A stretch of DNA of 47,744 bases from Desulfuromonadales bacterium (GCA_013349325.1 DUZX01000028.1:1-47744), one strand, 5' to 3'. Shown: positions 25,577 to 34,181, counted from the first letter of the stretch. Notes: generated by a model from the letters alone, not told the origin. A program made the numbers and translations.

Positions 25577-26074
25577 TTATTGCGAGGGACTATTGCTGTC
25601 AAGAGATGACAAATCAGATCCACTTTGAATAGGCAGCTGACGTACTATCTCGACAGAGCAGGGTGCATAGAGAGCGACGGCCAATGATACCGAGCCAAGC
25701 ACGAATCGCTTGATTGAACCATAGCCATTTGAGCCGATAACTATCAAATCGGCACTCCACTGTTCCGCTTCGTCGACTATGGCTTCTTTCGGCAACCCTT
25801 CCAGTAATCTGGGGGTAACATGAAGGCCGGGGGCACGTTGAGCCAGGTCATCTGCGATTTCACTTAGACGCTTTGCCGCTTCCATCCCTTGTTGTTCCAA
25901 AATATCGTCGAAGTTCACAGGGCTATGCGCTGCCTCTTGCATCAGAATATAATCTATGGGAGTCAGCACAGTCACTACTCTGACTTCGCTCTCAGGAGGC
26001 CAAGGTCGACGACACACTTCCTCAACAGCAGCTTCACTACCAGGCGACCCATCCACAGCAAGAAGAATTCTCAT
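25577..26074 (-). CDS. Universal stress protein
   Basis: 165 residues of the UspA fold. It has the N-terminal MRILLAVDGSPGSEAAVEEV and the C-terminal ATP-binding motif IVIGSNGYGSIKRFVLGSVS (G-2X-G-9X-G-S/T type). It is cytoplasmic and probably nucleotide-binding, and may act as a stress sensor for the adjoining antiporter. It is a paralogue of the gene at 27929-28390; the two differ at many positions, so the duplication is not recent. Confidence 0.9.
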   Translation of the reverse strand: MRILLAVDGSPGSEAAVEEVCRRPWPPESEVRVVTVLTPIDYILMQEAAHSPVNFDDILEQQGMEAAKRLSEIADDLAQRAPGLHVTPRLLEGLPKEAIVDEAEQWSADLIVIGSNGYGSIKRFVLGSVSLAVALYAPCSVEIVRQLPIQSGSDLSSLDSNSPSQ

Positions 26075-26133
26075 TACGGCACCATCCTTTCATATTTGAT
26101 GCACAGAAATCATGACTCGTTAAACTGAATACG

Positions 26134-26232
26134 TCACAGATGTTGAATCATCCAATCGGTTCCAACCAGCTTTAGCTTGCGATCGATCTGTTCATCTCTA
26201 ACACCAAGTTTACGCAATATGTCGTCATAGAT
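26134..26232 (-). other. In-frame protein-like extension after the NhaP2 stop codon
   Basis: Directly after the TGA of the next gene the same frame stays open for 32 more codons (IYDDILRKLGVRDEQIDRKL and TDWMIQHL) to a second TGA at 26134-26136. The composition looks like a real helical C-terminus rather than random sequence, but there is no start codon with a ribosome-binding site. It could be the remnant of a lost gene or an old C-terminal extension cut by a nonsense change. Confidence 0.3.
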
Positions 26233-27711
26233 TCATTCGTCGATGCGAACTGGACAGCACTCTGCGGCAAGGCACCGTTCAACCTCGACAAGTGACACGC
26301 TGTCGACCAGCAGATGCAGACGGTCGCCAACGCTGACCACCGAACTCCCCCCCGGCACCAGATATTCGTTCCCACGCTGGATATAGACGACCAGGACTCC
26401 TGCTGGAAGGCCAAGGTCCACCAGCTGTCTGCCCACCACAGCAGAATCCGGCGATACAGACACGACGTACAGGGTGCCAGGCACCTCCGGTTCGCCTGTG
26501 GACAACGAGGCCGGCTCGGCTCCGTGCGGAACTGCTTCGAGTTTCAGCCAGCGGGCCACCAGCGGGATGGACGACCCCTGGAGCAGTGCCGAGGTGAGGA
26601 CGATAAAAAAGACCATGTTGAAGATTGTTTCTGCCTTGCCGATATCCGCCAGTAACGGAAAGGTGGCAAGGACAATGGGAACCGCTCCCCGAAGCCCGAC
26701 CCAGGAGATCAGACCTTTCTCCTGTAGGGAAAGCCGGGAGAGAGAAAGCGCGACGAAGACGCTGGCCGGTCTGGCGATCAGCATCAGGAAGGCTGCAACC
26801 GCCAGACCGATGGTCACCACCGGCAGCAGGTGGGAGGGGAACACCTGCAGTCCCAGCACGAGGAACATGGCGATCTGCATCAGCCAGGCCAGCCCGTCGT
26901 GAAAACGGAGCAGGCTCTTTTTTTGGACAAACGCGCTGTTGCCCATCACCATGCCGGCCAGATACACGGCCAGGAAGCCGTTGGCTTTTGCCAAACTGGC
27001 GAGGCCGTAAATAAAGGGAACGAGAGTCAGGGTCAAGACTGAGTAAAGCCCTTCGTAGTCCAAGCGCAGCCGGTTGACGAGGATAACTGCCCCCTTGCCG
27101 GACAGGTAGCCAAAGGCGGCGCCGGCAGCCATCTGCCAGATAACCATCGGTGCCAGGGAGAGCACGGAGGCGGTCGGTTCGGTCAGCAGCATGACCATGC
27201 CGAGAGTAAGGAAGACCGCCATGGGGTCATTGCTCCCCGACTCAAGTTCCAGCAACGGCTTCAGGTTGCCCCGCAGATTGACACCGCGCGAACGAAGCAC
27301 CGCAAAGACGGCGGCAGCATCCGTTGAAGAGACGATGGCACCCAGCAGCAGCCCTTCCCGCCAGGAAAAGTCGAGAGTGGCATGGACGAACCAGCCGACG
27401 AGCAGGGCGGTGATCGCCACACCCAGGGTGGAGAGAGCCATTCCTTCGCGAAGCACCGGCCGAACGCTGCGCCAGTTAGTGTCCAGTCCGCCGGCGAAAA
27501 GTATGTAAGCCAGGGCGAAAACTCCTACCGTCTGCACCAGGCGCGGATCGTCGAAGTGGATTCCTCCCGGCCCTTCGGAACCAGCCAGCATACCGACAGC
27601 AAGGAATAGGACCAGCGCCGGGATTCCGAGTCGGCTGGAGATCTTGCTCGCCAGGATACCGAGGAGAAGCAGGAATGATCCGGCTAGCATGAGCAGTTCA
27701 GTCTGGGCCAT
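26233..27711 (-). CDS. NhaP2/CvrA-type potassium:proton antiporter
   Basis: 492 residues. A CPA1-type exchanger domain of about 13 helices spans 5-395 (LVLFLAVGMLAGSEGPGG, AIVSSTDAAAVFAVLRSRG, ELESGSNDPMAVFLTLG), where the Asp pair SGSNDP is the ion-binding signature. A C-terminal TrkA_C (RCK_C) domain lies at about 410-485 (DSAVVGRQLVDLGLPAGVLV, SVGDRLHLLVD). These proteins exchange K+ for H+ during alkaline or osmotic stress. It starts at ATG 27711. It may be in the same transcript as the downstream usp. Confidence 0.9.
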   Translation of the reverse strand: MAQTELLMLAGSFLLLLGILASKISSRLGIPALVLFLAVGMLAGSEGPGGIHFDDPRLVQTVGVFALAYILFAGGLDTNWRSVRPVLREGMALSTLGVAITALLVGWFVHATLDFSWREGLLLGAIVSSTDAAAVFAVLRSRGVNLRGNLKPLLELESGSNDPMAVFLTLGMVMLLTEPTASVLSLAPMVIWQMAAGAAFGYLSGKGAVILVNRLRLDYEGLYSVLTLTLVPFIYGLASLAKANGFLAVYLAGMVMGNSAFVQKKSLLRFHDGLAWLMQIAMFLVLGLQVFPSHLLPVVTIGLAVAAFLMLIARPASVFVALSLSRLSLQEKGLISWVGLRGAVPIVLATFPLLADIGKAETIFNMVFFIVLTSALLQGSSIPLVARWLKLEAVPHGAEPASLSTGEPEVPGTLYVVSVSPDSAVVGRQLVDLGLPAGVLVVYIQRGNEYLVPGGSSVVSVGDRLHLLVDSVSLVEVERCLAAECCPVRIDE

Positions 27712-27780
27712 TAGCGAATCCCCACTGTATCGAACTCAGTGCATGGCAGCAGCATAGTCGCCTCGGTGTCACCACCGTTA

Positions 27781-27938
27781 CCAGTGCGAGACAGAAGGAT
27801 CACAATCTCTTTAAGGACTTCATATTCCATGTGCCGCTATCCCTTCATCAAAAATGCACCGGCTTACTCCTTGATTTCCTGTCCGGGGCTGACAAACGAG
27901 ATGCCCTGCCCACCGGTTGCCCCGATCATCACGCACTC
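27781..27938 (-). pseudogene. Remnant of a second kef/DUF3124 module
   Basis: On the minus strand, 27864-27938 encodes the last codons of DUF3124 (ECVMIGATGGQGISFVSPGQ...). After a short spacer, ATG 27830 begins MEYEVLKEIVILL, which copies the start of the Kef antiporter. The block aligns along its length with about 24927-25085, with roughly one difference per ten bases. Only the junction between the two genes survives; the kef reading frame departs from the family after about 13 codons and most of DUF3124 is deleted. Confidence 0.8.
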
Positions 27939-28390
27939 AATTTCTCTAAATTATTTCTCACAATTTCCACCGAACATTTTGCATTAAGAGCGACCGCTGC
28001 GGAAACCGACCCGAACAGAAAACGTCTAATGGGTCCGTATCCATGAGACCCAACGACGATCAGATCAGCGTTCCAACGCTCCGCCTCACGCAATATTACC
28101 TCGTTGGCGTTACGCCCTCCCAGGAGCATGGGCATGACCCGCAAATTAGGCGCACGATTTTCGAGTATAGTTGCGGCATCTTTGACGAATCCGAGAGAAT
28201 GGCTATCGGAAAGCTTGCCAATTTTGTCAGTCATTGACGGACTTGCATTTTCACGTAGTATCATCATTTCTATTCTGGAGGGCACGGACAATAGGCGCAC
28301 CTCGGTTTCCGCTGGCCAAGGCCGTCGGCATACTTCATCAACTGCAGATCTACTGGCTTGGGAATCATCTATAGCAAGTAGTATTTTCAT
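27929..28390 (-). CDS. Universal stress protein, second copy
   Basis: 153 residues from ATG 28390, with AAGGTGAG at good distance; a GTG at 28402 would add four residues. It has the UspA fold with MKILLAIDDSQASRSAVDEV and the nucleotide-binding IVVGSHGYGPIRRFLFGSVS. The last codons and TGA stop are built from the DUF3124 remnant (its GAGTGCGTGA read in another frame), so the native end was lost in the deletion. The nucleotide-binding motif is intact. Confidence 0.88.
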   Translation of the reverse strand: MKILLAIDDSQASRSAVDEVCRRPWPAETEVRLLSVPSRIEMMILRENASPSMTDKIGKLSDSHSLGFVKDAATILENRAPNLRVMPMLLGGRNANEVILREAERWNADLIVVGSHGYGPIRRFLFGSVSAAVALNAKCSVEIVRNNLEKLSA

Positions 28391-28448
28391 GTAGGTTCTC
28401 ACCTTGAATCCAGATTCTCAAGCAATCTCGCCATGTCATGACCACAAC

Positions 28449-28558
28449 TCAATATTGGCGCAGGAGAATGCGGTCGCGACCGCCGCGCTTAACCTCGTAC
28501 ATCAAGGCATCAGCCTGTTTGAGTAATGCTTCGAAATCTTGGGGAATTACCCCATAGC
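28449..28558 (-). pseudogene. GGDEF-domain C-terminal scrap
   Basis: The minus strand reads IPQDFEALLKQADALMYEVK, then RGGRDRILLRQY and stop, the classical last helix and strand of diguanylate-cyclase GGDEF domains. The GG(D/E)EF active site is not present. The scrap is joined directly to the truncated P-type ATPase gene at about 28556. Confidence 0.75.
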
Positions 28559-29533
28559 TGTACTCCCCAGCGTTTCCACAGCCGGGAGCTTGCGGATAAT
28601 CGCATTGCGCCTGGCCATTTTGGCGACACCGATGGCCAGCGTGATCGTAACCGCCGCAGGCAGACCTTCGGGTATTGCCCCCACCGCCAAGGCAACAACT
28701 GCCATGAACATCTCCAGCCACGATTCGCCCCGCACTATTCCGACGACAAAGGTAATCGCGGCCAGGCCGAGAATAACGTACAGCAGCAGGCCGCTGAATT
28801 TGGCGATCTTTTTGGTGAGCGGGGTAGCCAGGATGTCAGCGGAAGCGATCAATTCGTTGATCCGCCCGATTTCGGTGCTGTTCCCGGTCGCCACCACCAC
28901 CCCGGTGGCAATGCCGTACGTGACCAGCGTCGAGGAGTAGGCCATGTTCAGGCGGTCCGCCAGCAGCGTGTCGTGTGGAAGGATGCCGCTCTGCTTCTGC
29001 ACCGGCACCGATTCCCCGGTAAGGGTCGATTCATCGATCTGCATTTCACGGGTTGCGAGCAGCCGCAGATCGGCCGGGACTTTGTCGCCGGACTGAAGCA
29101 GGACAATATCGCCCGGTACCAATTCCGTTGCCGGAATCTGCCGGCGCTCACCGCCCCGGATGACCGTTGCCGTAGTAGTCAGCGATTGGGACAGGGCTTC
29201 AATGGCCTTGACCGCCTTGGCCTCCTGGATGAAGCCGATGACGGCATTGACCAGAACCACCCCGAAAATAACCCCGGCATCTACCCATTCCCTGAGAAAG
29301 CTGGTGACAACAGCGGCGGCCAGCAGTATATAGACCAGCGGTTGGTGAAACTGCAGCAGAAACAGGACCAGTGGACTGGTGCCTTTTTTCTGGGTGATCG
29401 AATTCGGGCCGAATTGTGTCTGCCGGTGCACCACCTCAAAGGTATCCAGCCCCTTGTCCAGAGCTGTCTCAAGGAACTCGACAACCTCCACTTCCGGCAA
29501 ATGATGCCAGTGTTCTTCCAGTATTTCTTTCAT
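28556..29533 (-). pseudogene. P-type cation ATPase, N-terminal half only
   Basis: From ATG 29533 (GAGGAG upstream) the frame encodes the N-terminal cation ATPase domain, the first transmembrane helices and the actuator domain of a Ca/Mg-type P-ATPase. Landmarks are GPNSITQKKGTSPLVLFLLQ, VPGDIVLLQSGDKVPADLRL, the actuator loop MQIDESTLTGESVPV, and GAIPEGLPAAVTITLA. It stops after VETLGST, just before the DKTGT phosphorylation site, and runs into a GGDEF scrap within a few codons. Without the catalytic Asp, the nucleotide-binding domain and the last helices it cannot pump ions. The frame is otherwise intact, so the truncation looks fairly recent. Confidence 0.88.
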
Positions 29534-29618
29534 GTCATACTCCTCAAGTGAAGCAGGCTCTCAATAGTGGACACCATACGCGGGCATTTCATTGCCGCTA
29601 ATCGTGAAGAGGCCAGAA

Positions 29619-31154
29619 TCATGGAGGAGACCCAAACAGGCACGAACGGACGAAAGCGGCAAATGGTCGTATATCGCCACCGTATGAAGCGGCATCCAGG
29701 GCTTCCATATATTCCCGGCGCCGTTCCACCGGAATGATAGTCCAACTGAATCCGCCCGAAGCGAGCATGGCATTCATCAAGAATCGACCGATCCTGCCGT
29801 TGCCATCCATGTAGGGGTGAATATAGACAAAGATGAAGTGCCCCAGCACCCCCCTGACTGTTGAAGATCGCTCCGCTTCGAGCAGATCACATAGCTCCGG
29901 CATCATTTCACGCACGGCTTCCCTCGAGGGGGGCACATGGGCTGCGTTGCGAATATAAACCTGTGCATTGCGGTATCCCGCTAGGTCGACAGCTGATAGA
30001 ATGCCGGCATCCACACTGGGCAAAAACAGGCTGCGATACCAGGCGGCATGGTCTGAACGGAATGCCGTGCCTGGGTTCGTACCTGAAAATATCCTGCGGA
30101 TCGTGGCCATCACTTCATTGTGGGTCAGCCAGTAACCGCGGGCAGCCATGGCATTGCGCGACTCGGAATCTTCCCGGCTCTTTTCCGGGTTCCAGTCACC
30201 ACGGGATACACGCCTGATCAGTTCATCGGTTACCCGGTATCCTTCTATGGAGAGAGAGTGGTAGGCATCCAGTTGATACTGTTCTTCTATGCGGGACATG
30301 AAGAGCTCGATATCTTCTGGCATCTCCGGTTCCTGCGGAAACAGTTCAAGAACCGACTGGCGCATCTCATGCCACATCAGACGTATCCGCAGGGCATGGC
30401 GGGAGTCATTACGCGTCAGCAGACTCATTGGCAGAAGTTCCGCGAATGGATTGGATTCCGCGACCATGTAACCAGCAGAACGCATGGTTGCCAATATCTG
30501 GTCGGCATGTTCCGTTTGCCCCACAGCCCGCAGCGCTCCGGCAAGTCTGCCGGCGATGGTACTGTGCCTACCTTCCAAAAGTTCCCGCAGAAGCGTAGAT
30601 ACATCCCTGACCCCGGATAGCACAATCTGCGCATCACGGGAATGGTTCCGGTAAAAGGAGGGGGGAGCCTTGAGCAGGGCGGTTTCAGGCATAAGAACGC
30701 GAAGAGAACCGATCATCGTCACTTTGTCCGCAGGCATGGATTCCGCAACTTTATAGTCAAAGAGGCTGCAATCGTTTGGCAGAGAGAGCGTTCCGTTCTT
30801 TGCCAGGGGGGAGTGGATCGTGACCTGTTTCGGCAACAGCGTACTGCCGGCATGGAGAGACAGGGACAGGTCGGGTGAAACATGCCAGTTATCACCGAAT
30901 CGTTCTGAACAGTAACCGGCGATAAACTCACGCATGGCGGCAAACCAGGAGGTGCTGTCGCCCACCTGTTCATCGGGGCGGGACGGCATATACCAACCCT
31001 TGAGGATCTGTTTCAGGAATCCGTTTCTCACAAGAGAGGTCAGCTGAACCCTTTTGAGTTCAGTTGACTTGATGACACTCTTCCCGTTGTCCTGCAGTTT
31101 TTTCAGGACAGTCAGGGCATCTGCCAGATGTTGTTGGGCCGGGCTGGCCTTCAT
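29619..31154 (-). CDS. Fic-domain protein with an AbiEi-like N-terminal domain
   Basis: 511 residues. The N-terminal 70 residues resemble the winged helix of AbiEi/type IV antitoxins (SVIKSTELKRVQLTSLVRNG, FLKQILKGWYMPSRPDEQ). A middle region of unclear family follows. The C-terminal Fic domain carries the full AMPylation loop, HPYMDGNGRIGRFLMN near residue 440. Fic enzymes transfer AMP or other nucleotide parts to protein hydroxyls. An inhibitory (S/T)XXXE(G/N) helix may be the SRIEEQ region near 290, which is uncertain. The start is ATG 31154. The combination of DNA-binding antitoxin-like and Fic parts suggests a self-regulated toxin or an abortive-infection gene. Confidence 0.85.
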   Translation of the reverse strand: MKASPAQQHLADALTVLKKLQDNGKSVIKSTELKRVQLTSLVRNGFLKQILKGWYMPSRPDEQVGDSTSWFAAMREFIAGYCSERFGDNWHVSPDLSLSLHAGSTLLPKQVTIHSPLAKNGTLSLPNDCSLFDYKVAESMPADKVTMIGSLRVLMPETALLKAPPSFYRNHSRDAQIVLSGVRDVSTLLRELLEGRHSTIAGRLAGALRAVGQTEHADQILATMRSAGYMVAESNPFAELLPMSLLTRNDSRHALRIRLMWHEMRQSVLELFPQEPEMPEDIELFMSRIEEQYQLDAYHSLSIEGYRVTDELIRRVSRGDWNPEKSREDSESRNAMAARGYWLTHNEVMATIRRIFSGTNPGTAFRSDHAAWYRSLFLPSVDAGILSAVDLAGYRNAQVYIRNAAHVPPSREAVREMMPELCDLLEAERSSTVRGVLGHFIFVYIHPYMDGNGRIGRFLMNAMLASGGFSWTIIPVERRREYMEALDAASYGGDIRPFAAFVRSCLFGSPP

Positions 31155-31479
31155 AGTTGCCTTGTTGTTACACGATTATTACGATCGAGCATTACAAGAT
31201 TATTGTTGCCGGCGCAAGGGGATTGTGGATGAGACGGATCCCAGAGAGCTTTTATTGGTTCAAATGTTCAAACGGTGAATCGGTTATGAGAATGTATCCG
31301 GAATCGGCCTCCAGAAAAGCGATTTTCGTTTTAAAAGACGGGAGAAGCTTGCCGTCGAAATATGAAACGTTGCCGAAAGGTTGCCGCTGACATAATTTCC
31401 CGTGCAGCTGTTATAACACTCTTGTAGCAGCTGTAGTGGAATAGAGAATAAGGGGTACCGCGCTTAAAGAGGGGGCCAT
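31155..31479. other. Intergenic region between fic and the CRISPR-side genes
   Basis: This stretch separates two divergent units and should contain both promoters. A possible 53-codon plus-strand reading frame runs from ATG 31229 to 31390 (MRRIPESFYWFKCSNGESVM...), with AAGGGG seven bases upstream; I do not recognise it. GCAGCTG occurs twice in direct orientation around 31403-31432. Nothing else stands out. Confidence 0.35.
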
Positions 31480-31776
31480 ATGGATTTGCTATTAACTGCG
31501 ATTCTTGTTACCGGTGTGCCGACATTGCTCATAGTAGCAGTAAAACTTGCAGCGGCGCGAGTTGTTTCTGACAACCACAACAGTGATTCCACTCGGTTTC
31601 CGGTCGATTTGGACTGCAGACACACGCCGGGAGACACATGTAACTCTGAAGCAGAGGATGATGAAAACATGTACACAACAGCACCTGATTACTTCACTGA
31701 CCCGACCTACAGCTGGATGGAGGGGAATCTCTTTCATCAGGATGACAGTCCGTCCCGTTCATTCGACAATGAATAA
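31480..31776 (+). CDS. Small membrane protein upstream of the cas operon
   Basis: 98 residues from ATG 31480, preceded by AGAGGGGG. A single N-terminal hydrophobic helix (LLLTAILVTGVPTLLIVAVK) is followed by a hydrophilic acidic tail (AEDDENMYTT, MEGNLFHQDDSPS) with two cysteines. No family is recognised. It lies on the same strand as, and 81 bases ahead of, the first cas gene, with a likely promoter in between, so it may or may not belong to the locus. Confidence 0.45.
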   Translation: MDLLLTAILVTGVPTLLIVAVKLAAARVVSDNHNSDSTRFPVDLDCRHTPGDTCNSEAEDDENMYTTAPDYFTDPTYSWMEGNLFHQDDSPSRSFDNE

Positions 31777-31796
31777 CAGATTTCTATAATTATATC

Positions 31797-31826
31797 TTGC
31801 ACATGTGCCGGGGCCTGCGGTATAAA
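31797..31826 (+). promoter_or_regulatory. Likely sigma-70-type promoter of the type III cas operon
   Basis: TTGCAC at 31797-31802 and TATAAA at 31821-31826 are separated by 18 bases, and transcription would start near 31833. The first cas gene begins at 31858 after GAAGGAG. All genes from here to 46744 are on this strand with short gaps or overlaps, so one promoter could serve the whole set. Confidence 0.45.
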
Positions 31827-31857
31827 GCGAAATCTCGCGCCCCTGAAGGAGAAACTT

Positions 31858-33021
31858 ATGCCGCACAAGCCACTTCGCGAGATTCTTGTTTTTGTCGCCG
31901 GCTCGACTCCGCAGATTATTACCGAGACGATTCAGGCGCTTGCAAATCAAGTTCCTCCCGTATTTGCCGCAGAAATCCATATCGTCACAACACTTCCGGG
32001 CCGCCGAAAAATTTATGAGACACTTCTGAAAGGTGGCATTCTTCAGCAGATGTGCGTTGAACTGTCGCTGCCGTCCATCCCGGAAAACCGCCTGTTCTTC
32101 CATATCCCCGCATCGGATGACGGGACACTCCTGGAAGACATCAGAAGCGACCGGGAAAACGAACTTATCGGGGACCTGATAACCTCATTAGTGCGGTCAC
32201 TGACCGCTATGGCTGACACCCGCCTTCATTGTTCCATCGCCGGCGGCCGGAAAACCATGTCCTTTTATCTCGGATCCGCTCTGCAGCTTTTCGGACGGGC
32301 TCAGGACCGTCTCTATCATGCGCTGGTTTCTCCCGAATTTGAAGCCAACCCAGCGTTCTTTTACATCCCTGCTGTGCCGGTTGAAATTCGGGGCAGAGCG
32401 GCTGATGGCGGAACTGTCACTCTCAACACTGCCGATGCGGTTATCTCCCTTGCCGAACTGCCATTCCTCCGTTTTGGCGGTCGTGTATCGTTCAGCGGCA
32501 CTCAGCTTTCGGAAATGGTGGCGGAAGGGCAGAGCTCCATCGATACGGCAACCCTGCAGCCGACTGTCAGACTGAACCTGTCAGAGCGCACTGTAACAGT
32601 GGGCAACATCCAGCTTGACCTGATACCGGTTCAGTTGATGCTGTATGCCGCATTTCTGCGCCAGAAAACGGATTATTGCAAATACCCGGAGCGTCCGTAC
32701 TGCTCCGACTGCACTGCCTGTCACCTCGTTCTGGCGGAACTGGCAACAAAGCAGTCATTGGAAAAAATGGCCGACGATTATACCGCAATCTACGGCAATC
32801 GAGACAAGGCTCTTGATTTGCGGGAAAAATGGCCCGATGGCTTCGATGTACCGGCGTTGCGTCAACATATCAGCAAGGTGAACAGCAGCCTGCGCGAGCA
32901 TCTTATCGATCCGCTTGTCGTCAATTGCATCGCTGTCCAATGTAAACGGGCGTACGCCAGCAGCCGTTACGGTGTCCGGATCGAAAAAAACAATATATCC
33001 ATTACAGCAGGGAGAGGTTGA
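31858..33021 (+). CDS. NE0113-family CRISPR ring nuclease/Csm6-like protein
   Basis: 387 residues. The N-terminal half matches the Cas_NE0113 family: REILVFVAGSTPQIITETIQ, then HIVTTLPGRRKI, and CSIAGGRKTMSFYLGSALQL, which is the nucleotide-contacting GGRKT segment of a CARF-like fold. The family is annotated as CRISPR-associated ring nuclease Csm6, predicted to bind and cut cyclic oligoadenylate made by Cas10. The C-terminal part contains YCKYPERPYCSDCTACHL, four cysteines that may bind zinc. No HEPN RX4-6H motif is obvious. It is the first gene of the operon, with GAAGGAG before ATG 31858. Confidence 0.82.
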   Translation: MPHKPLREILVFVAGSTPQIITETIQALANQVPPVFAAEIHIVTTLPGRRKIYETLLKGGILQQMCVELSLPSIPENRLFFHIPASDDGTLLEDIRSDRENELIGDLITSLVRSLTAMADTRLHCSIAGGRKTMSFYLGSALQLFGRAQDRLYHALVSPEFEANPAFFYIPAVPVEIRGRAADGGTVTLNTADAVISLAELPFLRFGGRVSFSGTQLSEMVAEGQSSIDTATLQPTVRLNLSERTVTVGNIQLDLIPVQLMLYAAFLRQKTDYCKYPERPYCSDCTACHLVLAELATKQSLEKMADDYTAIYGNRDKALDLREKWPDGFDVPALRQHISKVNSSLREHLIDPLVVNCIAVQCKRAYASSRYGVRIEKNNISITAGRG

Positions 33022-33026
33022 GTCTT

Positions 33027-34178
33027 ATGAAGCATGTCCATGTATGTCTTGTCTCCGAGCAGACTATCCCCAATATTCTGGCGATCCATGAAGTCAAACC
33101 GGATCTGCTGGTTTTTATCAGCACCGCCCGCATGGAAGAGAAAAAAACAGTAGCGGCGATCCTCGACTGTCTTCGCCTTAACGGTCTCGATTACGGCACG
33201 GGATATCAGGTTGAAACGGTAAACCAGGATTCTTTCGACTCATGTGAACAAAAACTGAAAAAGATTGCGGCGCAATTCAGGGGGGACGCTGTTTCCGTCA
33301 ATCTGACCTGCGGCACCAAAGTTATGTCACTGGCGGCATTCAGTGTATTCAGGGGCGGTGCGGCACGCTTGATGTATACCCCGATCCCGCGTAACGAATT
33401 CATTGAAATCGACGAGAGTCCTGAAACCGAGCCGGTGCAGCCGCTGGCGCTCCGTCTTGATGTCCGTTCCTACATCACTGCATATGGTGTCCGCATCAGC
33501 AACATGCAGGAAGCAGAGGTTCTCAAGGAGCGTGCCCGTCGGGGACGTGACCTGAGCGGGTGGATTGTCGAAAACTATTCGGAGGTGGAGAACCTCCTCT
33601 GCGCATTTGCCTATCACCTCAATAAAGATAATGCCCGCAACAGGGCTCATATTGATTTTGCCATGACCTATGAAACGAGAAATGACGCTGAACGGGAGCT
33701 GCTCAGAAAATTCGGCATGGATGAAAACAGAATCGCCCGGCGTCTCAACAGGCTTGAAGTCGGATTCATGACCGGTGATTGGCTGTCGGATTACTGTTAT
33801 GAAGCACTCTCCCGCCTTGGTGTGGATGACTGCGTCACCGGGGTAGAACTAATCGACAAAAACGGCAACCCAAACGAATTCGACGTCATGTTCACCAAGG
33901 ACAACGCCCTCTACCTCGTAGAATGCAAGAGTCTCAAACAAAAATCCGACAAGGATGCCGACATCCTCTACAAAATCGCCGCACTCCAGGACAGTTTCGG
34001 CCTGCGTGTCAAAGGATTTCTGGTCAGCACAGCGGTATCCCAGATGGTCGATATGCGCAAAAAAACCATCAAAGACCACATTATCCGGCGGGCGCGCCAA
34101 TGCCAGACAGAAGTTATTCTTCCTGCTGACATCAACACCTTTTCTTCCTGGATCAAGGAGAAAGTCCGAGGGCTGTAA
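33027..34178 (+). CDS. Card1/Can2-like CARF nuclease (DUF1887)
   Basis: 383 residues from ATG 33027, nine bases after GGAGAGG; an in-frame TTG at 33018 is less likely. The N-terminal CARF domain has SVNLTCGTKVMSLAAFSVF, the ligand-binding TGGTKxMS-type motif. The C-terminal part is a PD-(D/E)XK nuclease, NEFDVMFTKDNALYLVECKS, giving D...E-x-K. Characterised Card1/Can2 enzymes are switched on by cyclic tetra-adenylate and degrade single-stranded DNA, RNA or nick supercoiled DNA, giving dormancy. The central region (RDLSGWIVENYSEVENLLCA) is helical. This is the clearest soluble effector of the locus. Confidence 0.87.
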   Translation: MKHVHVCLVSEQTIPNILAIHEVKPDLLVFISTARMEEKKTVAAILDCLRLNGLDYGTGYQVETVNQDSFDSCEQKLKKIAAQFRGDAVSVNLTCGTKVMSLAAFSVFRGGAARLMYTPIPRNEFIEIDESPETEPVQPLALRLDVRSYITAYGVRISNMQEAEVLKERARRGRDLSGWIVENYSEVENLLCAFAYHLNKDNARNRAHIDFAMTYETRNDAERELLRKFGMDENRIARRLNRLEVGFMTGDWLSDYCYEALSRLGVDDCVTGVELIDKNGNPNEFDVMFTKDNALYLVECKSLKQKSDKDADILYKIAALQDSFGLRVKGFLVSTAVSQMVDMRKKTIKDHIIRRARQCQTEVILPADINTFSSWIKEKVRGL

Positions 34179-34181
34179 ACC

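Noticed and set aside
26233-26235. Selenocysteine at the nhaP2 TGA
   Set aside because: The reading frame continues, but no SECIS-like hairpin is evident directly after it and the family has no Sec at its C-terminus.
28526-29551. A 341-codon plus-strand frame opposite the truncated P-type ATPase
   Set aside because: The minus strand carries clear P-ATPase motifs; the opposite frame is open by chance in GC-rich codons.
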